Shown: positions 34,074 to 46,437 of the stretch, in pieces
Numbering within the stretch: the stretch's first letter is position 1
Layout: the number at the start of each line of letters is the position of its first letter
Source of the DNA: Macrostomum hystrix
Taxonomy: Eukaryota; Platyhelminthes; Macrostomidae
Reading direction: 5' to 3'
DNA: 64,000 nucleotides
NCBI GenBank assembly: GCA_950097015.1
Contig: CATNEN010000032.1
Location: 1,178,001 to 1,242,000 of the forward strand
Position numbers and translations under genes: made by a program
The notes under the pieces: generated by a model
What the model was told of the DNA's origin: nothing
Seen by the model: only the letters and a program-made list of their open reading frames with translations
The model's database searches: none

Positions 34074-37000
34074 CTATTCAGCCGGCTCTTCGATTGGCTC
34101 ATCGAACTCGCCAGCCGAGTCCATCAGTGAAGCCGAGTTGCCGAAGCTGCAGCGAATCTCGCGACCGTGCAGGCCCGTCACCGGCCTGAAGTTGTCCACC
34201 ATCGGCCGCTTCTTGGCCTCATCAAAAAATACCGACGTGAACTTCAGCATCTGCGGGGCGAGAGGGATGAGGACCTTGGAATCTGCCTGACTGTCTCACC
34301 TGTGTATCACACCCTCTGACTGTCTCACCTGTGTAGTACACCCACTGTCTATCTCACCTGTGTATCACACCCTCTGACTGTCTCACCTGTGTAGTACACC
34401 CACTGTCTATCTCACCTGTGTATCACACCCTCTGACTGTCTCACCTGTATAGTACACCCACTGACTATCTCACCTGTGTCTCACCTGTGTTTGTCAACCC
34501 CTTGTCTCACAACCCTTGCCTGTCTCTCGCCTCTCACCCCTCAGTCCTCAGCCTTAGCGCAAGCGCAGCAAGTATTTCTCACCAGCCGTTTGTCCACCCT
34601 AACGGGTTCGGTGAAAAGGTGCCACTGGACCACCGGGTTGCAGCCGGGTGTGGTTAGCGCGCCGTCGTAATTCACAAAACGATCGACCTTCTCCGGCAGT
34701 AGGTCGCGGAGCAGCAACTCAACAGGCGCGCCTAACATAGCAAAAGCAGGTGCTCATAAGTAAGGCCTTCTCAATCCAAAAAAATATTGACCGTGATCAT
34801 TGCTGCTTACGATCATCTGCGGTTGGCTCGCTTCCGTGAGGCACCGGTGCGTACAGGTGGCTCATGTCCGACAGAGCCTGGCCCAGTAGTCTACTAGTCA
34901 CAGTTTCCGGCTCCATATCCTGCAGTGGTAGTAGGGTCGGATTTAGTGAATTTTAGTGAAATTAGTGAATTTAGTGATTTAGTGCACAGTCATTAAGGCT
35001 CTTATGCCAGGCGAGGGGTTGTGTGTGCAGCGGAGGTGTGCAGTAATTAGGAATCTTATATCAAGTAAGGTGTTGAGCGTGTATAGTTACCCTCTGCGGC
35101 ACAATGAACGCGCCCAGCACAGCAATGGCATCCGGGGTGATCACGGCCTGTTGGAAGCTCATGTCCAGCCGCTTGCACACAATGTGCACCTCCATGGGGG
35201 TCGGCACCAGATTGCCGGCGGCGTCAAAAAGGCGGTGCTCACTGCCGATGCCCTTATCCATGTTGGCCGAGCTGCCCCAGTGCAGGTGGAACTGGACACA
35301 GTTGAATGTGGTCTTCAGGTGGCCTCCAGTGACTCTCAAGCCTTCGCTGTTCAAAGCGTCCGCCTGGACTGCAGTTTGGGAGAATAGGAGCTTGGCCTGT
35401 TCTAGTGCTTTAGACTGGTCTGTTCTAATCTAACAATAGACCCATGAGATCAATTAACCCATAACAACAATGGATCCGTGAGAACAATGGATCGGTGAGA
35501 ACAATGGATCCGTGAGAACAATGGATCCGTGAGAACAATGGATCCGTGAGAACAATGGACCCGTGAGAACAATAGATCTGTGAGAACAATGGATCCGTGA
35601 GAACAATGGACCCGTGAGAACAATGGATCCGTGAGAACAATAGATCCGTGAGAACAATGGACCCGTGAGAACAATGGACCCGTGAGAACAATGGATACGT
35701 GAGAACAATGGATCCGTGAGAACAATGGACCCGTGAGAACAATGGATCCGTGAGAACAATAGATCCGTGAGAACAATAGATCCGTGAGAATAATCAACCC
35801 GTGAGAACAATGGATCCGTGAGAACAATGGATCCGTGAGAATAATCAACCCATGAGAACAATGGACCCGTGAGAACAATGGATCCGTGAGAACAATAGAT
35901 CCGTGAGAACAATGGACCCGTGAGAACAATGGATCCGTGAGAACAATGGATCCGTGAGAACAATGGATCCGTGAGAACAATGGACCCGTGAGAACAATGG
36001 ATCCGTGAGAACAATGGACCCGTGAGAACAATGGACCCGTGAGAACAATGGATCCGTGAGAACAATGGATCCGTGAGAACAATGGATCTGTGAGAACAAT
36101 AGATCCGTGAGAACAATAGATCTGTGAGAACAATGGATCCGTGAGAACAATGGACCCGTGAGAACAATGGATCCGTGAGAACAATAGATCCGTGAGAACA
36201 ATGGACCCGTGAGAACAATGGACCCGTGAGAACAATGGATCCGTGAGAACAATGGATCCGTGAGAACAATGGACCCGTGAGAACAATGGATCCGTGAGAA
36301 CAATAGATCCGTTAGAACAATAGATCCGTGAGAATAATCAACCCGTGAGAACAATGGATCCGTGAGAACAATGGATCCGTGAGAATAATCAACCCGTGAG
36401 AACAATGGACCCGTGAGAACAATGGATCCGTGAGAACAATAGATCCGTGAGAACAATGGACCCGTGAGAACAATGGATCCGTGAGAACAATGGATCCGTG
36501 AGAACAATGGATCCGTGAGAACAATGGACCCGTGAGAACAATGGATCCGTGAGAACAATGGACCCGTGAGAACAATGGACCCGTGAGAACAATGGATCCG
36601 TGAGAACAATAGATCCGTGAGAACAATAGATCCGTGAGAACAATGGACCCGTGAGAACAATGGACCCGTGAGAACAATGGATCCGTGAGAACAATAGATC
36701 CGTGAGAACAATGGACCCGTGAGAACAATGGATCCGTGAGAACAATGGATCCGTGAGAACAATGGACCCGTGAGAACAATGGATCCGTGAGAACAATAGA
36801 TCCGTGAGAACAATGGACCCGTGAGAACAATGGACCCGTGAGAACAATGGATCCGTGAGAACAATAGATCCGTGAGAACAATAGATCCGTGAGAACAATG
36901 GACCCGTGAGAACAATGGACCCGTGAGAACAATGGATCCGTGAGAACAATAGATCCGTGAGAACAATAGATCCGTGAGAATAATCAACCCGTGAGAACAA

Positions 37001-37648
37001 TTTCCCAGTTCCCACTGGTAAATGGTCAAGACAGCATTTGTAATAAAAAGCAGCCCTTACTTGAATGCCCATTGTTCTTCACAAAGAACTTTGTCCTGCC
37101 CAGCCAGCTGGCGCTGAACTGCAGCGGCCGGAGTGCGGGCGACTTGGACTGACAGGCGCTGAGGCCAATGTTGATTGGCGATGGTCGGTTGGCCCTCGAA
37201 TCGGCGCACTTTGCATTGATTTGTGCCCAATTGGCTGGTGCTGCATAGTCAGGAAGTCTTTGAAAAATCACAACTTGGCTTATTTAGTTTGGAATCTAGA
37301 GCAATTTTCAACTCACCAAACTCGCAATGTCCACCGTGCTGGTTCTCGTAGGCTCGCTGGTACACAAACGACTTTGAGGTACAGCTTCGCACGCCTGGGT
37401 TCCATAAAATAGTAAAAACTAGGCGAAAATTAAATGTTCTCCAAGGTGAGGTTGGGGTGCCAACAATGAAACATCACTTACAACACTTAGTAAACTCAAG
37501 CGTACAAACTCTGCGCTCAAAATACCTTTGTACACAAGTACGTGCATGTTCATAATTAGAACACATCAATTTGATTGGATCTTTCCAACTTACTTCTGGC
37601 CATCGAGGCTCCAGAACAGGACAGGATGAGCAGTAACCAGAGTAGCAT
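34074..37648 (-). CDS. secreted carbonic anhydrase B, no AbfB domains
   Basis: Seven minus-strand exons: 37648-37594, 37394-37317, 37240-37061, 35368-35091, 34919-34811, 34731-34583 and 34250-34074. They join in frame to give 341 aa. Residues 1-17 are a signal peptide (MLLWLLLILSCSGASMA). The next exon corresponds to exon 4 of genes A and C, so both AbfB exons are absent. Carbonic anhydrase motifs are intact: RPSPINIGL, NNGHS, QFHLHWG (H132 and H134), MEVH (H166) and GALTTPGC. The C-terminus ends in an acidic EFDEPIEEPAE tail. Exon sizes 180, 278 and 109 match A and C exactly, showing a shared origin. Expected role is extracellular CO2 hydration. Confidence 0.93.
34285..34495. repeat. 29-bp minisatellite in intron 6 of gene B
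   Basis: About seven copies, core TCTCACCTGTGTATCACACC, alternating with a GTAGTACACCCA form to make a 58-bp higher-order unit. Confidence 0.88.
35440..37005. repeat. 17-bp minisatellite in intron 3 of gene B
   Basis: About 92 copies of GTGAGAACAATGGATCC, with GACC, GATC and AATAATCAACC variants. Higher-order blocks of several units recur. Each unit contains GTGAGAA, which resembles a splice donor on the plus strand, opposite to the gene. Confidence 0.96.
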
Positions 37649-38862
37649 TGTGCTTCAGATTCCTCTATATATTGCCACCGTGAGCGGATTGCTGGTGTCT
37701 GCGTGGGCACTGTTTCCACTTTTATTTAGCCCCGCGAAAAAAACCGGTTCTATCTGAGAACCATTTTAGATCGCCCACCTCTACCTGACCCACCCGCCAA
37801 CTCACAGGGTGCACTTATAAGCAACCTTTCCGTGAGCAACCAATGGCATACAAAAGTTTCATGCTCACACAAGAGCACACATTATCAGCCAATGGGTTGG
37901 CGTAAATCGATTTAAAAAAACGAAACATGCTTGTTGCCGAGGATCTGGAGAAGCCAGTCCCTCTGCTGCGTCACTGTCAGTCTAGAGCTAAGCGCAGATA
38001 ATGGGGAAGGACCTGACAGGCAGGCAAGCATCGGGACCAACTCCCACAGACTGCCACGGGATCAAACAGATATGAGCACCTCAAAAACCGGTTCAAACTG
38101 GTAATTGCCAGCCCAATTGCCCGTAGGCATTATGCTAAGTAATATCAATACAGAAAATAAAGATACGCTGGTCGTTTTAATAGGCAGTTTTAATATTATC
38201 TAAAAACGCCCACTTACTTTTTTGAATGCAATAGTTTGCCTTTGCACATGTAATCCGGCACTTTCCATTTTAAGCTTTAGCTTGGCCAATCAGCTGCAAT
38301 ATGAGTTATATCTCTATTATACTGTTTCGTTTTCTTTCAAACAGAAAAGTTTAACTCATGCACGCGCATCACAGAAAGGCATTCTTAGCCTTGGGTGCGT
38401 CAGCAACCTGAAGTGCTGCTCAGAGCTGCCCGGGGCAGTGAAGGGTTAGGATAATATCCGTGGGATTTAGTAACTGAGCACAAATTAGTGAGCACGATCT
38501 GTCAGCTCTTGACAGTTTTGTGACAGCCATTGGTTCTCCGAAGTCGTTGAGGGCCCGATCCTCCCCGTACCCGCTCCACCGAGCGCAGCTGGCATTCGAA
38601 GCGGTGTAGCAGCGGTGCCAACATACGGCAAGCGACTGCGGATCTTCAGCTATAGGCTCCCAGTGGCTAGTTCTATGGCGTGCGAGCAGGCGGGATTCGA
38701 GAGGAAGAGGTCCCGTCCGGAGAGGTCCGGCTTCACCGGCAGGAGGCGGTTTAGAATTTAAGGCGCATTGAAACGGATTTCATAAATTCACAACAGATCG
38801 CCCAGAGCTGCTGAGAGCGGAGCCACTATTGTTTCACAGACCCGACTGTTTGATCACTGGAA
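37649..38862. promoter_or_regulatory. shared upstream region of divergent genes B and C
   Basis: Genes B (minus) and C (plus) are head to head, 1214 bases apart. No array or coding exon was recognised in between. The two promoters must lie here, which makes co-regulation possible (inference). No convincing TATA box or shared motif was identified. Confidence 0.45.
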
Positions 38863-41800
38863 ATGCGTCAGGTCCTGCTGCTGACGGCCCTCCTAATGGC
38901 CTGCATTCAGGCCTCAGTGGCTGCCAGTGAGTCGCCTTTCAATTAATTCTGACCACAGAAGATTTGTATTTATTCGCCATCCTATTTATCAACTCCCAAC
39001 TCATTCCAGGAATGTGTCCCAATGCGGTGATCTTCAACTCTTATAACTACCCAACTTACTACCTGACCCAGAAGGGAAACGGGCAGATTGGCATCGCCCT
39101 TGGCAATGGCACCAGGTTTGTTGAGCGCGACGCTCTGGACGGCACAAAGGACGGCGTGTCGCTCGAGGCCCTATCCCAGCCCGGATATTTCTTGTGCAAC
39201 GTGGACAACCTTGTCAAACTGTTGAAAAACGACAATAGCGAGCTGTTCAAGAGGGAGGCCTCCTTCACTCTGGAGAAGGCCGACGAGGGCTTCTTCAGGT
39301 TCAAGAGTACTACTCACACTAGGCACTACCTGAGGCATCAGTCGCTGCAGTTAAAGCTCATGAGCTGGGTGGACACGAACCTGTTCAAGGGGGACTCGGC
39401 TTTCGGCGTTGTGTGCACCAGCGGTGAGTGCCGAGCAAAATTTTGCGGCGCATAAGCAGAGAGCGCTTTGGTAAGAGCTTAGCACAATGCCCCACACACC
39501 CAAACTCAGACAAGCTGTTCAAGTTGGACGTCTGCGACGGCGAGTTCCAGCTGAAGTCCCTGAACTACCCGAAGTACTCGGTCAAGGCCGACGTCAATGT
39601 CATCTCCGCCATCAGCACCAGCAATGGAACCAGGCTGAAGTTCGTGACGCCCGCTCTGAATGGCAACCCCCGAGCTGTGTCCATCGAGTCAGCTGAGAAA
39701 CCCGGACACTTCCTCAACACCGTGGCAGACCACTTCGTCATGATGTCCAAGCTGGACAACACTCAGGAGTTCAAGAACGCCTCAACCTTCAAGGTGGTCA
39801 TCATGAGCAACGGCTACGTGCGTCTGCAGTCTCTGCAGAATCCGCGTCACTACATCAGGCACAGCGAGTTCCGGCTGAAGCTGGAGCGCTGGGCAGAGAC
39901 CCATCTGTACGACCTGGACTCCTCTTGGAAAATTGACTGCGCCAGTGAGTATGAGCCTATAGCTCATGAGAGTATGGGGCTTAGATCTATTTGCATTCCG
40001 AAATAAGTGATCGAAACTATGTAGTGCAGAACCTTGAATGAAGCTTATGCAGTTGTCGCAACTGGACAAACACCGAAACGCTTAGAACAAGACCAACTAT
40101 TGACATACACTCACAGATTGCAAAAAACCGTTCAAAAACAAAGAAAACTTTCATGTCTAACTTGCTAGATCAGGCGAAAAATTGTTTAACATTTTTTTAC
40201 TTTGACGAGTGAATGTGCATGTTTTCAGTGGCCGTAAAAACTTTTTTATTTTATCAACGTAATTGCAGTCATTCCATGCGACACCAAGGCCTTCGTGTAC
40301 AACCATGACTACGAGAATGCACACGGACCGCACTGCGAATTCGGTAAGACCACTCCGCTTAAAGGCTGTCACAACAAGAGTGGCATCTGCAGGGCTGTCA
40401 CAACAAGAGTGGCATCTGCAGGGCTGTCACAACAAGAGTGGCATCTGCAGGGCTGTCACAACAAGAGTGGCATCTGCAGGGCTGTCACAACAAGAGCGGT
40501 ATCTGCAGGGCTGTCACAACAAGAGTGGTATCTGCAGGGCTGTCACAACAAGAGTGGTATCTGCAGGGCTGTCACAACAAGAGTGGCATCTGCAGGGCTG
40601 TCACAACAAGAGTGGCATCTGCAGGGCTGTCACAACAAGAGTGGCATCTGCAGGGCTGTCACAACAAGAGTGGCATCTGCAGGGCTGTCACAACAAGAGC
40701 GGTATCTGCAGGGCTGTCACAACAAGAGTGGTATCTGCAGGGCTGTCACAACAAGAGTGGTATCTGCAGGGCTGTCACAACAAGAGTGGTATCTGCAGGG
40801 CTGTCACAACAAGAGTGGTATCTGCAGGGCTGTCACAACAAGAGTGGTATCTGCAGGGCTGTCACAACAAGAGTGGTATCTGCAGGGCTGTCACAACAAG
40901 AGTGGTATCTGCAGGGCTGTCACAACAAGAGTGGTATCTGCAGGGCTGTCACAACAAGAGTGGTATCTACAGGGCTGTCACAACAAGAGTGGTATCTGCA
41001 GGGCTGTCACAACAAGAGTGGTATCTGCAGGGCTGTAGTTAATTGCTAAATTAATTGCTTTCATCATAAATAAAACTCAAACTAGAAGACTGACTTGTTT
41101 CAACACTCCAGCATTGTTCACAATCTCCAACTCATCCCACAGCCCCCGCCAAGTGGTGGCAGCTCAGCCCGTTCTGTAAGGACCTGCCAGCCAACAGGCC
41201 GTCCCCGATCAACATCGAGCTGGGCCTGTGCAAGGCCAAGTCGCCGAAGCTGAAGAAGATCCAGCTAGGCAAGGGCTGGCACGACGAGAGAAAGTTCATC
41301 ATCAAGAACAACGGACACTCGAGTGAGCAGTCGTTGTATTCTATTGAAATGTTGCTCTAATTCTGTCTGACTATAGTAGATTCGTGAGAAGAAGTAACGG
41401 ATCTTAAGTAACGCAATCAGAACGGTCAAAAACTTCCACCAAACCCCGCCGCGCCCGCAGTCCAAGCCGACGCCGTGAACAGCGCCGACCTGACGGTGAC
41501 CGGAGGCCACCTGAACGGCACCTACAACTGCTTCCAGTTCCACTTCCACTGGGGCAGCGCCGCCAACGTAGAGAAGGGCGTCGGCAGCGAGCACCGCCTG
41601 TTCGACGCCACCGGCAAGCCACTGCCCACCCCAATGGAGGTGCACATTGTGTGCAAGCGGCTGGGGCTCAGCATGACCAAGGCCATCGACACCACCGACG
41701 CCATCACCGTGCTGGCTGGCTTCATCCACCCCATGCAGGTGCGGCACTGCGGCGCCTGAGCTCTACGACTGCCGCGTTCACTGCCTGCTGGCCTCCTCTC

Positions 41801-43110
41801 TGCTCACTGCCTGCTGGCCTCCTCACCGCTCACTGCCTGCTGGCCTCCTCACTGCTCACTGCCTGCTGGCCTCCTCACTGCTCACTGCCTGCTGGCCTCC
41901 TCACTGCTCACTGCCTGCTGGCCTCCTCACTGCTCACTGCCTGCTGGCCTCCTCACCGCTCACTGCCTGCTGGCCTCCTCACTGCTCACTGCCTGCTGGC
42001 CTCCTCTCTGCTCACTGCCTGCTGGCCTCCTCTCTGCTCACTGCCTGCTGGCCTCCTCACTGCTCACCGCCTCCTCCTCACTGCTCACTGCCTGCTGGCC
42101 TCCTCTCTGCTCACTGCCTGCTGGCCTCCTCACTGCTCACCGCCTCCTCCTCACTGCTCACTGCCGGCTGGTTTTCCATAAAAAATCGCTCGTATTTTCA
42201 CATCACCAATTCATTTTCCAGCCCAAGGATCACGACGGCTGGGCTGGTCACGTGATCGCCCAGGTCCTGTCGAACTTGACTGAGCTGTACGTCCCGGTGT
42301 CCCACGGCGCTGCTGTGGTCTCGGCAAAGAGTGAGCAATTGTTTGAATCGACTAGCAATCCATTCATCACATCAACCTGCCACGCATAGGCTAGCAATCC
42401 ATTCATCACATCAACCAGCCACGCATAGGCTAGCAATCCATTCCATTACATCTACCAGCCACGCATAGGCTAGCAATCCATTCCATCACATCTACCAGCC
42501 ACGCATAGGCTAGCAATCCATTCCATTACATCTACCAGCCACGCATAGGCTAGCAATCCATTCCATCACATCTACCAGCCACGTACAGGCTAGCAATCCA
42601 TTCCATCAATCACATCAACAAGCCACGCATAGGCTAGCAATCCATTCCACAGCGGGTGCACATCAGTTTCCCATTGCACCCAATAGACGTGGAGACAGTT
42701 GAGCTGCAGCTCCGCGATCTGCTGCCTGAGAGCCTGCACCGCTTCGTGAACTACGACGGCGCCTTCACCACCCCCGGCTGCAACCCGGTGGCGCAGTGGC
42801 ACATCTTCACCGAGGCCATGAAGATCCGCAAAGACCTGGTAACTGACTGACACTGCGTGAATTTTTGTTTTGGAGTTCTTACAGCCCGAGACACACTGAC
42901 CCGGTACACACGCGAACCATTCACTGCATCTTTCAGCTGCTGAAGTTCACAAAGACCTTCTTTGACAAGACCAAGAAGCGGCCAATGGTGGACAACTTCC
43001 GGCCGGTGATGGGACGACACGGTCGCGAGATCCGCTGCAGCTTCAGCAACAAGGAGGCGACGCCAGAAGAGGTCAAGAAAGTCGTCAGCGAGACCCGAGT
43101 TGTGTCTTAA
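38863..43110 (+). CDS. secreted carbonic anhydrase C with two AbfB domains
   Basis: Nine exons: 38863-38926, 39010-39423, 39510-39944, 40269-40343, 41143-41322, 41461-41738, 42222-42330, 42687-42838 and 42937-43110. They join in frame to give 626 aa, the same length as gene A, and each exon has the same size as its A counterpart. There is a signal peptide (MRQVLLLTALLMACIQASVA). Two AbfB-type domains follow (exons 2 and 3; RHYLRHQSLQLKL and RHYIRHSEFRLKL). The alpha-carbonic anhydrase has QFHFHWG (H417 and H419), MEVH (H451) and GAFTTPGC. Exons 6-9 are nearly identical to gene A, whereas exons 1-5 differ at many positions. Expected to be a secreted, catalytically competent enzyme with glycan-binding modules. 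Confidence 0.93.
40358..41036. repeat. 29-bp minisatellite in intron 4 of gene C
   Basis: About 23 copies, core GCTGTCACAACAAGAGTGG followed by (C/T)ATCTGCAGG. It begins within about 15 bases of the splice donor. Gene A intron 4 (99 bp) lacks it. Confidence 0.95.
41772..42170. repeat. 26-bp minisatellite in intron 6 of gene C
   Basis: Inverted counterpart of 25950-26345, with the same apparent number and order of variant units. Confidence 0.95.
42340..42650. repeat. 40-bp minisatellite in intron 7 of gene C
   Basis: About eight copies of the unit also seen at 25515-25752, on the opposite strand, with more variation (ATCACATCAACCAGCC, ACGTACAGG forms). Confidence 0.92.
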
Positions 43111-43339
43111 TCTCGAGTCGGACTTCTCGATCAATGGAAGTTTGTGGCAGATCTGACAGTGAACTGCGTGACATTTGATTCTTTGGTTTTGGGGTTCTTT
43201 AAATTATTTCCTCCGACTGAAAGAGACAAAAATGTGGACACACCGGCCTTCAAAACCTATTTTAATTGCGCTTACGAGTATTATATTAAAAGTTGGAGCC
43301 TAGTTAGTTCAAAAGTTAGTAGCAAAAGTTAGTTCCGGG

Positions 43340-43345
43340 AATAAA
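43340..43345 (+). terminator. candidate polyadenylation signal, gene C
   Basis: AATAAA 230 bases after the stop codon of carbonic anhydrase C. Confidence 0.45.
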
Positions 43346-45105
43346 ATCGTCTAGCAATGTTATGTGAGAAGTTAGTAAATAGGTTAGAAAAATCCAACAT
43401 ATTTTGAGCCCCTTCAAATTTTTGGACTAAACATTCTGATCTGTGGTTTGACAATGTGATGACATAATATAAATTTACAGTTGTAATCCGAATTCTCGCA
43501 CAATTTGAGCACAAACTTTTTTTTCTTCGACAAACTCTTGCTATCTTACATACTCGTATTGTTCCGATTGATGTAAAACTAAGCCGAAATATATTACTGG
43601 TGCTGGTGCAATGAGCAAAGACTGATAAGCGCAAACTAAAATCTTTGTTTTTCGACTTTTAATAATTTTATACATTTCACGTGACATACGAGCTATATTG
43701 TAAACAAAATACTTTTACTATACTAAAGTGCACACAAAAGTTTTTTATTTTCCACGTTTTTTTTCACCTTTTCGCTCCTTCTCAATCGGCTGGCTTTTCG
43801 TCATAAGTCAAGTTGGACAACTTACCGTTCCAACCCGTAAGATCCGCGCTTCTGCTTCGTGTGCCTTTAGAGTAGACGTTCCGAAACATATTACGGCGCT
43901 GAAGGGTTCAGGAACACGATACACGACGTCGAGAGGCATCTGCACCGTCACGAGGTATATTGTGGCTTAAGCCGATACTGCTGTGGACATGTGCTTCTGC
44001 AGGCAAGGAGTCAGTGTGGAATCACACCCTTCTGGTTCTATACAGTTTGCAAATAACGCCTGACTTATGTATTCTGATGAACTCTACTACCCGTAGTTCA
44101 TGACGGGTGACGCAATACTTCTTTTCGGCAGAAATTAGCCCTTTTCAGTCCTTCACACCTATATAAATGAGGTTGAGACAGCCATTAGTGCGCATGCTGA
44201 TGTACGATAGGTCATTGCATGGACAGTATTTGCTGTAAATTACACGTCTTTCAGAAATCTTAGACCGAAAAGCCAGTAAGTAAAACCGGAAATCCTTGGT
44301 GCACACTTTAATCCTTGGTGCGAGGACAATTTGAAGTCAAATATCTAGAAAAAAACTAGTATTTTTAAAGCGTTATTTTAAGGCTTGTATTGGTGCATCA
44401 AATTTGGGACTTAAGCTTCGTGAAGATTAATAAATAAATGAGTTCAGGTCGTGATGCTGAGCATAGCTAAAAGGCAAAAGCGTTATTCATTTTAAATTTT
44501 AACATTTTTCGAGCATTGCTTTAAGCGTTATTCGATTCAAAACTTAATGAAGACTGTTCGAGCATACCTACTTCGAGCAAGAGGATAACATGAATTATTG
44601 AGGGGGAAGCATGAATTATAGCTAGCAAGTATTTATTAGCTTTATTATTAAACAAAATGTATTTTTTATGTATAGCAGCAACTGTTATTCGATACTAAGA
44701 CCAATGAAATATTTTTTAAGCATAGCTACAAGCATTATCAGATTCAGAACTAGAAGAAAATGCGTTGAGCACAGCTAAAAGCGTTTTAATTCATTATAAA
44801 TTTTAACATTTTTTCTAGCATAGCTTTAAGCGTTTATTCGATTCAAAACTAAATGAAGGCTGTTCGAGCAAACGTAACTTTTAGAATTTTTTACTTAAAA
44901 AGTGCTTCGGGCAATTGCTGCTATCGTTATTGGTCTCAAAACTAGGCGAAAAAAGAATCATAACGACTGCATGGCGACATTCTTTTTAGTTTTTTTTAAT
45001 TAAGCGCTTTTTGCAGGCAAGCAATCATTATTTTTTCTATACTTTGAAAGCATAATAATTCGAAGGAAAACATGAAACTTAGGAATATAGCACTAGATAT
45101 CCATT
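43346..45105. other. non-genic AT-rich spacer with a degenerate duplication
   Basis: No gene recognised. A segment of about 120 bases at 44455-44575 (AGCATAGCTAAAAGG through CTGTTCGAGCA) recurs in degenerate form at 44758-44880. Both share TTTAAGCGTT-ATTCGATTCAAAACT-type sequence. Confidence 0.55.
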
Positions 45106-46151
45106 TGTAGTGTCAGCTTGTTTGCCCTTCTATCTCCCCGTGTTATTATTCAGTACTTATTTTTAGACACGTGTTTTTTTTGCTAAAAGTCACCCACGCC
45201 AAGCCGGGCCGGACCAGCTGGGGGAACGGACGCCCACCACCCCGCGAGCGCTACCCCTGGGCTACAGTCCCGGCCAATCAGCGAGTGACCCGGCCTCACT
45301 ACCTGTCTACCCTCGGCAAGAAGCGACCCCGGGGCTCAGAACGGCGGTCGCAAGTCTACCGTGATTTGTCGCCTTGGCTCAAGCTACAGCCAGGCATCCA
45401 CCTCGCCGATCGGCCTAATTTGGGGTTAAAATGTCTCTATAAAAGGAAGCGTGTTTTTGCAGTGACTTTTATCGTTCTCCGCAATTCGCCTCACACTGTG
45501 AGAAGCACGTGCAAACCAGTCCACTTGTTTTGTCTCTCCCCGCCCGACCACGCTCCGCTTGTTCAGTTAGGTAGCTTTCGGCGCTACGCGTCTTGAGAGT
45601 GCGCCGCTGACAAGGGTGGTCTAGATAGGCGCTTGTTGTCGAAGTCAGTACGTGCTCTCTTCGGAGACTCCGCCGTCAGGCAGAAGGAGTGCCAACCGAT
45701 AGGATCTGTCGGGGCAGCGCTGAAAGCAGAGACAACCGGAACCTCTCTGGAAGAGTAGGGCGCGGATGTAGGCCAGTTTAAGTAAAATTGTTATATCCAA
45801 ATTGTTAGACCAGACTTGCTTTTCACTGTGAGCGCGCTATAATTTATTTCCGTGCGAACATCTATTCTGTCAGTGTAACTTTTAAATCAAGTAAACTAGA
45901 TTCAAATCAATTCCTAGTCTTATCTGGAATCTTAGCGAGTCACAGCTGATTAAATCACTTCCAATCAATTTATTCGAGTCTTCGCGTTTATATACTGTGT
46001 TATTCTTTTTCATTGAGAGTTTCGCCGGGCCGGCCGGAGGACGACACGCGGGTCTCATCGCTTATCTATTCCACTTCGCTCGCTACCGCAGTCTCTAACG
46101 CTATTTAATTCCAGATTTCCCTGCTGCTATTGAAACGATTGGTAGGACACC
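45106..46151 (+). mobile_element. putative older LTR, 5' portion, split by gypsy element 1
   Basis: A GC-richer segment begins TGTAG at 45106 in AT-rich surroundings and has a TATA box (TATAAAAG, 45438-45445). The sequence resumes after the gypsy insertion and ends TTACA at 50852, so the whole would be about 1.1 kb with TGTA/TACA ends. GTGGCCCGATA follows, like a primer-binding site. No second copy or target duplication is visible here, so it may instead be an unrelated promoter-bearing sequence. Confidence 0.35.
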
Positions 46152-46306
46152 TGTTGTGCAGTTGATTAATGCACGTACATAGTTCGTACATGTACACCTC
46201 TGATATCGATTGGCGCAGAATATATATAGTCCAATAACTGAGAGCCAACTTGGCGTGAAAGTTTCGGATACTAACTTGGCTGACTCGCTACTATTCATTT
46301 ACAACA
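46152..46306 (+). repeat. 5' LTR of gypsy element 1
   Basis: 155 bp, starts TGTTGTGCAG and ends TTTACAACA. It contains an ATATATATAG TATA-like stretch (about 46220). Confidence 0.97.
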
Positions 46307-46437
46307 TTGGCATCGCAAGCTCAAGCGAACACCCACCCCAATAAGCCGGGGTCGGAGTAGACTGAAGTGAAGTGACTGCAAGCCTGCCAAGCCAAGCGTA
46401 AACAACAGCGCCAAACTGCAAAAGTGCAAACTGAAAC

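Larger units (their letters stand above)
41395..43110 (+). repeat. inverted duplication, arm in gene C
   Basis: Near-identical inverted counterpart of 25052-26720, beginning in intron 5 (GTAACGGATCTTAAG region) and ending at the stop codon (TAA here, TAG in gene A). Confidence 0.9.

Noticed and set aside
35450-37029. Overlapping minus-strand frames of up to 394 codons
   Set aside because: Translations of the 17-bp array in intron 3 of carbonic anhydrase B; all frames are open equally.
37666-37673. TATA box for carbonic anhydrase B
   Set aside because: It lies only about 18 bases before the ATG, so the start of transcription would fall inside the coding sequence.
45171-45596. 141-codon plus-strand frame
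   Set aside because: Basic, Arg/Pro-rich translation with a TATA box in its middle; better explained as LTR or promoter DNA.
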